Positions 22,215 through 32,914 of a stretch of DNA of 64,000 nt are shown here, piece by piece (within the stretch, counting starts at the first letter, position 1; the number at the start of each line of letters is the position of its first letter). This DNA comes from Helianthus annuus. Lineage: Eukaryota > Streptophyta > Magnoliopsida > Asterales > Asteraceae. The notes beneath the pieces were generated by a model, which was not told the DNA's origin, ran no database searches, and saw only the letters and a list, made by a program, of their open reading frames with translations. A program made the translations under genes and the position numbers. The stretch covers positions 82,663,870 to 82,727,869 of the forward strand of contig NC_035444.2 of assembly GCF_002127325.2 (NCBI RefSeq), given 5' to 3'.

Positions 22215-23020
22215 TGTTGGGATTGAACCCTACCAGAGGAACATATAATGTAAAGCCAAAACCGGATCACATCAGTGGACTAACAATAAGCAGCAGCCTA
22301 CACTTTGCTTTCCCCTTGACAGTGGTATTCTAACAGCTGATGGATCTTAAGTACTGCTCACTACAACAACTGATGAACCAAACACTGATGAAACTCTAAA
22401 GAACTGCTGAAGACAAACACTGTTGCTCTATATACTGCTGTTTCCTAAGTACTGCTGAAAGACACAAGGACTGCCCACTCAAAGACTGATCACCTTTGAA
22501 GAAAGCACTGAAGTTCAACATCTGTGCTCAGGCTACAACAGTGGAACGTGAAGCAGTTGTTATCTCTTGATTTGTATTGTACTAATAATCAGATGTTGCA
22601 TATCAGTAGTTTGTTTAGAACAGTGTATAGGTTGTTAGTTTGTTAGATGTCACTATCATGGTGACGTCAGCTGAGATGCTTCAGTGGTTTGGTTTGCCTA
22701 TAAATGGAGCAGTACCCTGTACTGTTACATTTGATTGACTGAGCGGATTCTTCTTCTTCAGTCCAATCCTTTCATCTTGTGCAACAAACCTTGGGGTATC
22801 AGGCTGAGGGGGAGCTTAGTTCTGTAAACATGCTGTAATCATTTGCTTTGTATTTCAATCATTCAACTTAATGAAAAGCATTTGTGTATCAAACTATTTT
22901 CCTCTTTGATTGTGTTTACAAAGTTTGTATCCATTTCCGCTGCACTTTATATCATTTCATATATTCTGACTGTTCAATTTATACAAACAAACACAATCAT
23001 GAAAGCCTCCGATCCTAACA
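22215..23020 (+). repeat. 5' LTR of B (806 bp)
   Basis: It is rich in CTGCTGAA/ACTGCT words in its first half. TGACGTCA, a perfect bZIP-type box, lies at 22662-22669, about 30 bp before a TATA box (CTATAAAT, 22698-22705). The partner LTR keeps both (29457-29464 and 29493-29500). Confidence 0.92.
22662..22705 (+). promoter_or_regulatory. B LTR core promoter: TGACGTCA box plus TATA
   Basis: A palindromic TGACGTCA stands about 30 bp upstream of CTATAAAT. Such boxes are bound by plant bZIP (TGA/CREB-like) factors and occur in stress-responsive copia LTRs. The related solo LTR at 43442-44192 has a one-base variant, TGACGTTA, in the same place. Confidence 0.6.
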
Positions 23021-23034
23021 ATTGGTATCAGAGC
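23021..23034 (+). other. Primer binding site of B (tRNA-Met type)
   Basis: ATTGGTATCAGAGC directly follows the LTR end at 23020. Confidence 0.92.
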
Positions 23035-25031
23035 TTGGACAGTCAAATTCGATCTAACAATCAATTTGACATAACAGTTCAGCTCACAATTCATTGATAC
23101 TAAGGTTGGTAGTATTTTAGTTGAAAAACAGAGTAACGAGAAATCATGTTCAAAATGATGACTCAAAAGCTCTGTAAAACAACCAAGATGTCATAAGATT
23201 CACAAATCTCATACAACTGATGATGTCATGCACAAATCACTCATAGTTTCCAGATCTGAAAACTTATCTGGTAACTATGGTGTGCTCATCTTCATTAAAA
23301 ATTGATTTCAACTGTTGTTATGAAATTTGTGATGTTTTCATATTTTACACTAAAGTATGCACCTCAGATCAGCAAAACCTATGTTCATCTAAACACTAGT
23401 GTTTTGCTGACATAGAAAGAGGGAAATAAAGCTTTAGTCAAAATTTCTTATGTGCTCAAAGGCAGGTTGAGAATCCTCAAAAGGACCAAATCAACTTTGT
23501 TAAAACACATTAAGAAAATAAGGTGTCAAAACAGTCCTAATCATACGTAATGTGAGATCTGGTAATAAATCATGCACAAATGTGGCCAGATCTCTCAAAA
23601 CATTACTTCAAAATGATTCTGGACTAAGCTTGTTCAAAATAAAATCTCCCAGTGAGTATTTCTGAACATGTGAATGGAAAGGGTAAAAAGGGAAAAGGGA
23701 AATGAACAAATCTCAAAGTGTGGTTATCTCAAAACTTTTGAAATCAAAAGAAAAGAGTATAAGCATAAAACACTCTTGAGGTTAAAGTTGGGTAAAACAA
23801 TGGAATCATGCAACTGTGTGCATTCATCAATACAGGAATTGTTCAGGTAACAATGACATTCCCAGTGATTGACCTTAAAAGAAGAATTTACAATCAATTG
23901 TCAAGAAAATGACCCCAAACAATGGTCAAAATAACTTGAGAATGATATGATCATGAACTTATTTGAAAAGCTGTCAGATCCTTTTGATGATTTTCAAAAC
24001 TTCCTTTAATTTTTTTAAGGTGTTTTTCTCAAATAAAACCAGATATATATTACTTCTTGTAAAATATATTTTGTACTTTTACTCATTTTTGTTAGTAAAA
24101 GTTCATCTCTGGTCAGGATGCAATTTCCTTATTTTTGTGTGAAATTACTATCCTTAAATCTGATCAAAAGGAAATGGCACACATATCAAGGTCATGTTAA
24201 GCTCAAGTTTGGTTGTCACAGATCAAAAATTGATTGCAAATTGATTTTGAACTACTGAGATACTCATGTTCTAGTTCAAGTAATTAGACACAAAATGAGT
24301 AGCTTTAGTAGAATTGTCTTCATCATCTGGGATGCTAAACCACTGTCTGGAGTAATGGACATTTGGCAAAACCTTGAACAAAAATTTCTGTAGATAACTG
24401 CTGGCAATTTAATCTTGATAATATACATCTAAAATGTATTTTGTTAAGAATGGCATTTCTGGTGCTAAACAGATGTTAGATAAGATATTGTGCTCTCACA
24501 AGACAAAATCAATTCCTACATCTAAACAAGCAGATGCTAAAATTATTTGTCAAAAGTCAAAACACTGCTGCACAAACAGTTGTTACACAAATGATCCTCA
24601 TTATTGTTTTCAACCACTGCTGTACCTTAAATGCTGTTGTGCCTCAACATCTGTTCTCTAAAGTATGTCCACTGCTAATAGTCAACCCCTGCTCTTTCAA
24701 AAACATTGATGTTTAAAATCATTGTTTTATCCACTGATACACCCACTGCTTCATTTCATTACCGTTGTAACTACTGATGATTGATCCATCAGTGGTTGTC
24801 AAAACAACTGTCCTCCATTTTTTACCATTTCATCAGGGGTTGGCACGTGGTCAGTTTTTAGCCGTCAGATCATTATATCCGCTGCCACATCAGCATTCAC
24901 TTTTTCCCTGAATAAAACCCTGATTAAGTCCAAAAAGGGTTTCACTATCGAATTGAATTCCAAACATTCTCTTCACAAAGCAGTTTCCCTCTCATAACTC
25001 CAAAAACTTTCTTCGATCTTCTTCATCAAAA
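23035..25031 (+). other. Long untranslated leader of B with possible internal promoter
   Basis: About 2 kb has no credible ORF. The last 130 bp hold a TATA-like GAATAAAACC near 24911-24920 and then a CT-rich stretch to the ATG at 25032. The decayed relative on the minus strand has a clearer CTATATAAACC at the matching place (60866-60876). The rest is AT-rich with scattered CTGCTG-type words and no repeat I can define. Confidence 0.45.
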
Positions 25032-28000
25032 ATGACGAAACCAAAACCGAAGTCAAAATCAAAACCATCTTCTTCCTCCACCCCATCAGACGCCACTCAA
25101 ATGGCCGCTGAAACTACGGAGATTCGCTACAAATCTCCTCACAACTATGTGGGTATACTCACAAAACCCACAACTGACAACACTTTCGACTCCATCATTG
25201 ACATCTTATCTGCATCAAAGTACAAAACTTTGATAACAGCAGACGCTCCCATTTATCTTCAAACCCAGAGAGAGTTCTGGAAAAATGCCACCCTTGAAAA
25301 ACAAGGAGACATCATCACAACCATCAACTCCTCGATACAGGGTAAGAAGGTTCAAATCTCTCCACAATCTATTTCTGAAATCTTTAAACTCGATGATTTG
25401 AAAGGAAAAACCTCATTTTCTAAAGACGAGTTGAAAAAGGATTTCATAAACAGGGGCTATGCAGAGCAACCGAAAAGGGATACCTTACAAAAAGGTTATT
25501 TTCCTTCTGCACCCAGATTTTTATTTCACACACTGTTAATGTGTGTTTCTAATAAAACAACGTCTTTTAATGAAATACCAACAAAAATTCAATGCTTGGG
25601 GTATGCAATTTTAAATAATAAAAACTTTAATTACTCCCAGGAAATATTTGATGATTTGGTAAAAAAAACGTTGATAATAAGGCATTTCTGCTCTTTCCAA
25701 GATTTTTAAGCTACTATTTTGAACAAAAATTTGTAGAGAAAGAAGCAGATTTGCCCAAACAAGGTGCCTCTTTTAAATTAAACTGCTTAACACCTGAAAC
25801 ATTCTCTAGAATGTTGGCACCAATAAAAACAAAAGCAGAGGTGTCTGAGCAGAATTTAGCAGATGAAACTGCTCCTCAGGTATCTGCTGCTGAGCCCACT
25901 GCTCCAGGTGATCAAAGCAGCACACCCACTGTTTTGAAACCCACACCTGCCACCACTGAAAAGACAAAAAGAAAAACATCCAGAAAGCCCACCAAATCCA
26001 AACCAAAGGCAACTCTGGAAGATGAGATCCTAGAGTCAATGCCAGTGACAGCACAAAAGTCACCAATAACCACTGTTGCTACTTCCTCACAACAGATGGA
26101 AGAAAGATCTCAACCCCAGCCTCAAACTCCTCTTGAATCCTCACAAAAGGATCAGGTTGTAAGCACAGGGACCCCACAATATGAAGCTCTGGACCCACTC
26201 GGATCCATCTTCCACAGTCCTGATCCCAAGGACATGTCACTTTCAACTCCTTTACCCTCACCCCACATAATACCACCATCCACCATACCTTTGTTGCATG
26301 CAACTGATGTTACTCAGACACAAACCAGTTCCTCTCAACCACCTATCACTGAGAGTATACTTCAACAGGTGACTGGGTCTGATGTTGACATTTCTGCTAT
26401 CTCAGCAACAACTGAGGAGGTTACACTGCAGGAATTACAAGTAATTTCTGTCAGTAGTTCAAGTGGAGCAGCCACTACAAATGTTGAACCTACTGGTTTA
26501 CATTTGGACAGTGGTTACATTCATAAGACTCCCTTGAAGGCAATTTCTTCAATAGCACCACTGAGAACCACCAGTGAGATTGTTTTAACTACTAGCAACA
26601 TCAAAAGGTTATCAAGTGCTGAAGAAAGAAGTCCCCAGTACCAAGAACAAGGGGCATCAATGGCTGATTTTTGGGACACTGTTCCTAAGTCGTTCATTGG
26701 TAAAACCACTACTGGTGGGGATTCAGATGATCCTGTTAACTCAGGTGATGATTCAAGATATCAGGAATTGACGGGCAGGGTCGAAAACCTTGAAATCTCA
26801 GTTGCTGAAATAAAAGATATGGTGCAGCAGCTATTAAAAGCTCAGAAAGCCCAATCCACTGCTCCTCCTGCTCAAGCACCTGCTCAACAAGCACCTGCTG
26901 CAAATGAGTTATGGAATCTTTTTCAACCACTGCTGGAAAGACAAAAGCAGATGGCAGATCAGCAGCATGCCATACATGTTCAAAAGCTGACAAATATGAT
27001 GGAATCAAGATTCAAGGATACTCAGGCGGATATAAAAGCTATAAAGGCTCACATTCAAAGTGCCTCTGGAAAGGTTCCCTCCATTGTTCTCTTCATGAAC
27101 GAACCCTTCTCAGATAATGCCAAAAAAGGGGAGAAGATTAAGTGGAAGAAGATCAAGTGGAAGAAGAAGGGAATTGATGATGGTATATATGTTGAGCCAG
27201 AAAGTAGCCAAACCAAAACTGCAGTATCAACACACACCACATCAGCACACACCACCACAACTACTGTTCCACCACCATCTGTGTCTACAGCACAAAAACC
27301 ACCATCACCATCAAAAACAGCCAAACCATCATCACCCCCTGCCAAAAAGCAGAAGACAACAGATGTTATAACATCTGTTGTAATGGCAAAGTGGTTGAAA
27401 CACCAGTTGTTTCAACTGCTGTTAGTCAGCCACTTTTCACCACTCAAACAACTGCCATCATAACCCTTGCTCAAAAGCAGAAGACATCTGCTGATACATC
27501 AGTAGTTGTAATGACAACAGCGGTTGAAGCACCAGTTGTTTCAACAGCTGTTAGTCAACCATCCACCATTGCTCTCACCTTTCCTACATCACAACCAAAG
27601 CTCTTCAGTAGAAACAGAAAGCCAATCTCTGCCAATGAGGGTATACACGATCCTAATGCTGCACAATATCCACTGGAACTTGAAGCTATCAAAAATGAGA
27701 TGAGGCAATTCTATACAGAAGAAGATCCTTCAAAAAGAAGATTCTCCTCACTCATAGGCTACATGGCACCAGAAGATATGGATGATTACCTCAAGATCAA
27801 GGCAAGGCAAGCTAAAGTAAAAGCTAAGGTTTATAGTGAAAGTGAAGGTCTAAGTGACGAAGGCATTGCTAAAAGAATGGAGTTCTACTTCACAAAAGTA
27901 AAGCAGATAGAAGAATTTGCACAAGAGCTAAACAAAGAAAAGGCTGATCAAAAGAAAAGGTTAAGAAAACAATATCTAGCCTACATCATGAAAGAGAAAT

Positions 28001-28971
28001 TCTATCCTGCTGAAGAACAACAGTTCAAAGAATGACCATTAGTTGCTCTAAAGCATGAGGTAGAAAGGATTGAGAAAATCAAGAATGATCCTACAAAGAA
28101 GAAGAATGCTCCGAACTGGAGTAAATACAAAAAGCTCATTGCTGACCTAACTGCAGAGTATAAAGGAAAGAAAAAGGAGCTGGTGGATGCAAAAATGGAC
28201 ACTGCTGAAGCCATATCAAAATGGTCCAGGCAGCAGACTGATGAAGCCTATGAAAGGCTAAAGAAAAGAAAGATAACTGTTTCAAGTGCTTCAAAGAAAC
28301 GTGAACAAATGATGAAGCTTGAACAGCAGATTGAAAACCTCATAACATTGTTCAAATCAGCAGACAAACCTATTTTTGTGTCAAACCAAGAAGAAGGTAA
28401 ACAGCTGACTGAAGAAGAGGTCAAAGAAAAGGAAGCAGAGTACTTCAAGGACACCATCATGAAAATGGGTCTAAAAGAAGACAGCTCAACAAAGCTTCAA
28501 AACCTTGTTAAGAAGGTATTAAACAAACCTGCATCACCAAACACTGCAACAGACATATCAGAAATTGAAAGGCAAGAGCAAATTGAGAAAGAAACTGCAG
28601 AAGACATCGCTGCAGCAAACAAAGTCATTGAAGAAGCCTTCAAAAGAATGTCTGAAAGTCTGCAAGTGTTCACAAGGCCATTATCTCCTAACTCATCAAA
28701 GAATAAATCTCTCCCAAGAAACCCATTTGGTTTAAAAATACTAAAGTTGATATCTGATCAAAAGACCCACGTATTGACTCTGGTCAGAACCAATGGTGAA
28801 GTGAAGTACATATCAAGGAAAGAAGCGCTAGGCCTTAGTGTTGAAGATTTGCAGGATCTCCTTGAACTTACACTGTGTAGGGATGAAGATGATCTAAGTT
28901 CCAAAGAATTTGAAGCTGAATTTAAAAGACAAGATAAGGAACTTTTGGTGAGAAATAAAGGTCCTGAATAA
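25032..28971 (+). pseudogene. B large ORF (about 1,300 codons), two frameshifts and one stop
   Basis: The frame starts MTKPKPKSKSKP at 25032 after a CT-rich leader. Residues about 30-225 form a conserved-looking region (SPHNYVGILTKP, FDSIIDIL, ALKYKT-like, FNEIPTKIQCLGYAIL). The frame is lost in an A8 run near 25661-25668 and resumes at 25751 as a Pro/Thr/Ser/Gln-rich linker with a coiled coil (VENLEISVAEIKDMVQQLL). It shifts again near 27380. A TGA at 28033-28035 interrupts the last part, which is heptad-rich and ends LELTLCRDEDDLSSKEF. An imperfect internal duplication (PVVSTAVSQP) lies at 27350-27570. There is no RT, integrase, protease or zinc knuckle. The first region reminds me of the 'putative plant transposon protein' group, unverified. 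A homologue is decayed at 57279-60708. Confidence 0.6.
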
Positions 28972-28995
28972 TGAAGGGTTTTGGCAATATCTGTT

Positions 28996-29007
28996 CCAGG
29001 GGGAGAT
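28996..29007 (+). other. Polypurine tract of B
   Basis: CCAGGGGGAGAT directly precedes the 3' LTR start TGTTGGG at 29008. Confidence 0.88.
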
Positions 29008-29806
29008 TGTTGGGATTGAACCCTACCAGAGGAACAGATAATGTAAAGCCAAAACCGGATCACATCAGTGGACTAACAATAAGCAGCAGCCTACACTTTG
29101 CTTTCCCCTTGACAGTGGTATTCTAACAGCTGATGGATCTTAAGTACTGCTCACTACAACAACTGATGAACCAAACACTGATGAAACTCTAAAGAACTGC
29201 TGAAGACAAACACTGTTGCTCTATCTACTGCTGTTTCCTAAGTACTGCTGAAAGACACAAGGACTGCCCACTCAAAGACTGATCACCTTTGAAGAAAGCA
29301 CTGAAGTTCAACATCTGTGCTCAGGCTACAACAGTGGAACGTGAAGCAGTTGTTATCTCTTGATTTGTATTGTACTAATAATCAGATGTTGCATATCAGT
29401 AGTTTGTTTAGAATAGTGTATATAGGTTGTTAGTTTGTTAGATGTCACTATCATGGTGACGTCAGCTGAGATGCTTCAGTGGTTTGGTTTGCCTATAAAT
29501 GGAGCAGTACCCTGTACTGTTACATTTGATTAACTGAGCGGATTCTTCTTCTTCAGTCCAATCCTTTCATCTTGTGCAACCAGCCTTGGGGTATCAGGCT
29601 GAGGGGGAGCTTAGTTCTGTAAACATGCTGTAATCATTTGCTTTGTATTTCAATCATTCAACTTAATGAAAAGCATTTGTGTATCAAACTATTTTCCTCT
29701 TTGATTGTGTTTACAAAGTTTGTATCCATTTCCGCTGCACTTTATATCATTTCATATATTCTGACTGTTCAATTTATGCAAACAAACACAATCATGAGAG
29801 CCTCCG
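29008..29806 (+). repeat. 3' LTR of B, first 799 bp (last 9 bp at 38873-38881)
   Basis: It is nearly identical to 22215-23020. G3 entered nine bases before its end and duplicated ctccg (29802-29806 and 38868-38872). The remaining ATCCTAACA is at 38873-38881. Confidence 0.92.
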
Positions 29807-31244
29807 TGTAACAACTCTCATTAAAATTTATAATTAGAATGATAATTAGTCAATAAGGAGACCCTAATTGAGACACCCAAGTAATTCCGCACTAACCCTA
29901 AAATTTTCAGAACAATCGGAATCAGGATCAGGGCCCCTAAAACTCAGGGGGGGTAAACCCTAATTGATAATTATCAATAAAATCCGTTGTCAAAATTGAA
30001 ATTCGAATTTTTGATGATTCATGCAAGCTAGTCCCGAACTCAGCTAGTCTAGGTAAATAGACTGCACCCTTTACGGACCGTAAAGGAAAATGTCTTACGG
30101 ACCGTAAGCATATGTGCTTCCCTTACGGACCGTAAGGATTGAAGCATACGGTCCGTAAGCGAGGCTATTTTCTGGCTATAAATAGCCGACTTCGGGACTT
30201 GAAATTAAGAGTTAAAACGTTGGCCAAAAGCCTTCTGTACGTCGTCTTACAGTCGTTATACTACAATTAAACACACACACTGCACTCGAATCGCTGCCGC
30301 AAAACAGGGTAATTACTCGATCGCTATTACGATTCATTTTCCGAGATCAATATATCCAAAGAATGTTTAAGTGCCGCCCACATTAGGGTTATACTTTGTC
30401 GTTCGTCGTTAAATCGATGAATGTTTAAGTATTGCACTTTGTCGTTCATTGTGAGAATTTGATCTCGTGAGTTATCGTGACTGCTGTATTGATCACTAAC
30501 CCAGTTTTGTGTGCATTATTATTACTATTAGGTTAACGAGGCTAAATCATATTCTGTCCGTATTAAATCTGCAATGTTAGTCATTCTCTTTTTATCAACT
30601 GTTTTACAATACTCCAAATTATTTTCAGAATTATAATTACAGTGATTAAGTTGATGTAATCACCAAATTACAGCCAGTATGTGGGGTATTGTGCACATTA
30701 CTACGGTTTAAATCATTTTAGGTGGGCGAACCTAATTTTAATTGATTTACGTCATTCATTGGGGCAGCCAATGGTGATATGACCACTGTCACAGATCCGG
30801 TCGAGTGACAAATACTGTGGGTAGTTGGTTGTTATCAGAAACATGCGTAAAAGATCTTAACACTGTGTATTAAAATAAATGTGTCATTTTCAGTAAAATG
30901 AATGATTCACTCAGTATTTCCCTGCTGACAAAACCTTTTTCAAACATGTTTCAGGTGATCTACTGTAATTCAGGAAAAGTGCCGAGGAGCATTTCAAGCT
31001 TACGATAGTGGCTCAATATAAAATAAAGAAATATGTTTTGAAATAAAGATTATCAGAAAAATCTTATTATTGTAAATTATCGGGGTTTTATCTCGAGTTG
31101 TGAAATAAAATAATCGGGAAAAGTTTTTAGCTTTAAAACGATCCTGATGTTTAAATTCCGCTGCTAAACTCAATTAAATAAATATCACGGGATTTCTGTC
31201 CCGCGGCTCCTGAAACGGGTTAAACCGGGACGAGGGCCGTGACA
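29807..31244 (+). repeat. 5' LTR of G3 (1,438 bp)
   Basis: It starts TGTAACAACTCTC and ends GAGGGCCGTGACA. Four TTACGGACCGTAA-type palindromes lie at 30070-30157, and a TATA box (CTATAAATAG) at 30175-30184. It is about 27 bp longer than the 3' LTR because of one extra palindrome unit. Confidence 0.95.
30070..30184 (+). promoter_or_regulatory. Palindrome cluster and TATA box in the G3 LTR
   Basis: Palindromes TTTACGGACCGTAAA (30070-30084), CTTACGGACCGTAAG (30094-30108), CCTTACGGACCGTAAGG (30121-30137) and TACGGTCCGTA (30147-30157) are spaced 10-13 bp apart and end about 17 bp before GGCTATAAATAGCC, itself palindromic. Helical spacing and position fit a promoter-proximal binding array. In the 3' LTR one unit is deleted and one is mutated (GGACCATAAG). 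Confidence 0.65.
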
Positions 31245-31253
31245 GAAATAAGG

Positions 31254-31266
31254 TGGTATCAGAGCC
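31254..31266 (+). other. Primer binding site of G3 (tRNA-Met type)
   Basis: TGGTATCAGAGCC lies 9 bp after the LTR end, a slightly longer gap than in the neighbouring elements. Confidence 0.9.
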
Positions 31267-31367
31267 ACTGAGTTAAGCTAATTAAGTATTTAACAGATAC
31301 TTAATTTTTCCTGATTACTATTATGTGATTATGTGTTTTATTAAACTGACTATTTGTTAGTTACAGT

Positions 31368-31691
31368 ATGGGTAAGCAAAAGTTGCAAGATATCTATCTT
31401 AAATTAGATAGGTCAGTCTACGAAGAGGGAAGTTCATCCAAAACTAAATTTTCAAAGCTCCCTACAATTCCTGAAGAAGGAATATTTGTGCGAAAAGCAC
31501 AATATGAGAAACCGCTTTCTCCTAGAAAAAGGAGTATGATTATTAAGAAAAGTAAGGAGCAAATACGGGAAAAGAGAATTAAAAAGGAAACCCAGGAGTT
31601 AATTAATAAATCACCTTGGGAAGACAAGCTAGATGAGAAATGGGCAAATTTGTATATGCTAGCCACTGTAGCAGAACATGCAAATTTTTAA
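31368..31691 (+). CDS. G3 upstream ORF a (107 aa, unknown)
   Basis: The first ORF after the primer site encodes a small, very basic protein (starts MGKQKLQDIYLKLDRSVYEEG). Its middle is Lys/Arg-rich (RKRSMIIKKSKEQIREKRIKKE), probably helical, and it ends DEKWANLYMLATVAEHANF. I recognise no domain. It is intact in an element whose gag-pol is also intact, and it would be the first ORF on the genomic RNA. Nucleic-acid binding is a guess from charge alone. It could also be a fortuitous frame. Confidence 0.5.
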   Translation: MGKQKLQDIYLKLDRSVYEEGSSSKTKFSKLPTIPEEGIFVRKAQYEKPLSPRKRSMIIKKSKEQIREKRIKKETQELINKSPWEDKLDEKWANLYMLATVAEHANF

Positions 31692-31839
31692 ATACCCTAA
31701 GTCTAGTAATAACACTTCTCAGCAAGTAAATAAATAAATCTGAGTGTGTTCTTTTCTGTTATTTTGTACAAATAGTGTGCAATAAAACTTCGATGTTTAT
31801 TTGTTAAACTTTGTTCCAAAGTTTTAACTTAGCATTTCT

Positions 31840-32655
31840 GTGCATTTTGCATATATGCTACACAGCATGAGCGAGATATCTGAAGCTTTTCAGAACCTCA
31901 ATCTGTACCCGATGAATATAGAAGTTTCCCAAGAATTTACTGGATACTTTGCTGATGTGGACCAACCTGTAGAATTCCATGCTCCACCTTTGACAAAGCC
32001 AAAACGAAAGAAAAAGAAGAATTACGTGTGGGGACATCGTATCCGTAGGAAAAAGCCAGTTCCAAAACTTCCTAAAATAAACAATCCTTTAGAAATAGCA
32101 AAAGACACTGGTAAACGGTCGGAAATGGAAATTGAAGTCGAGGAAGATACTAGGCAAATGGGAATACAGTTTGAGGAATATTCCAAAGATATAGAAATGG
32201 AAGTAGGACAAGGTTCTAGACCAACTCAGATAGAAATCGGAGAGAGCTCCAATCAAAACCAGAACCAGGAAATAACTTTTCAGGATGAAATAGATTTTCT
32301 GTTGGCAAACTGTGAAACTATTCAGCCTGTCAATACGAATGTTTTTACCTATCCTAGTGAAAATCCAATCCCTATGAATTTTGCACCAGCAATCCCAGAA
32401 CCAATAGTCCACGCTCAACGTATAGAAATGGAAGAATGGTGGACGAATGATTGGCAATTTCAAAATATTGTCAACGACCCTTATTCCTTCCTTCCGCAAT
32501 TCGATCCAGAACCCCTACCTAATCCACCAATGAGCACTGAGAATATGGCTGAACTTCGCCATTTCGGTGAAGAGTTGATGGATGCAGGGAATAGAATTAG
32601 GGAGATAGGGGGACAGATTGCTTGGAAGTATGATGAAAGGGAAATGCGTTTTTAG
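31840..32655 (+). CDS. G3 upstream ORF b (271 aa, unknown)
   Basis: This intact ORF lies between ORF a and gag. A second Met in MSEISEAFQNL at residue 10 could be the true start. A strong basic patch at residues 53-75 (KPKRKKKK, RIRRKKP) looks like a nuclear localisation signal. The centre is acidic and Gln/Asn-rich. The C-terminus has Pro-rich text (FDPEPLPNPPM) and a charged helix (MAELRHFGEELMDAGNRIRE). It holds the same position as the 411-residue ORF of element 2 and shares its general layout (basic N-terminal part, disordered middle, C-terminal helix) but no obvious sequence identity. Function unknown. Confidence 0.6.
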   Translation: MHFAYMLHSMSEISEAFQNLNLYPMNIEVSQEFTGYFADVDQPVEFHAPPLTKPKRKKKKNYVWGHRIRRKKPVPKLPKINNPLEIAKDTGKRSEMEIEVEEDTRQMGIQFEEYSKDIEMEVGQGSRPTQIEIGESSNQNQNQEITFQDEIDFLLANCETIQPVNTNVFTYPSENPIPMNFAPAIPEPIVHAQRIEMEEWWTNDWQFQNIVNDPYSFLPQFDPEPLPNPPMSTENMAELRHFGEELMDAGNRIREIGGQIAWKYDEREMRF

Positions 32656-32914
32656 AACAACAAATGGTGAGGGATAGAAAGGTGGTAAAACTATAGTTGT
32701 GTAATAGTATAGTAAATAGTGAAATCAGTCTGTAACATAACTCCAAATAAAACTTTGTAAAATATCTGTGTGTAGTGATGCATACTATAACAGATATGAA
32801 ATGGAATCGAGAAATCGATAGTTTTGACTTTATGTGCATTATGAATTGTCTGATTGTTTGTGTATAAATTGGTATTTATCAAGATACTAATAAAAAATTA
32901 TTATATATTATCAG

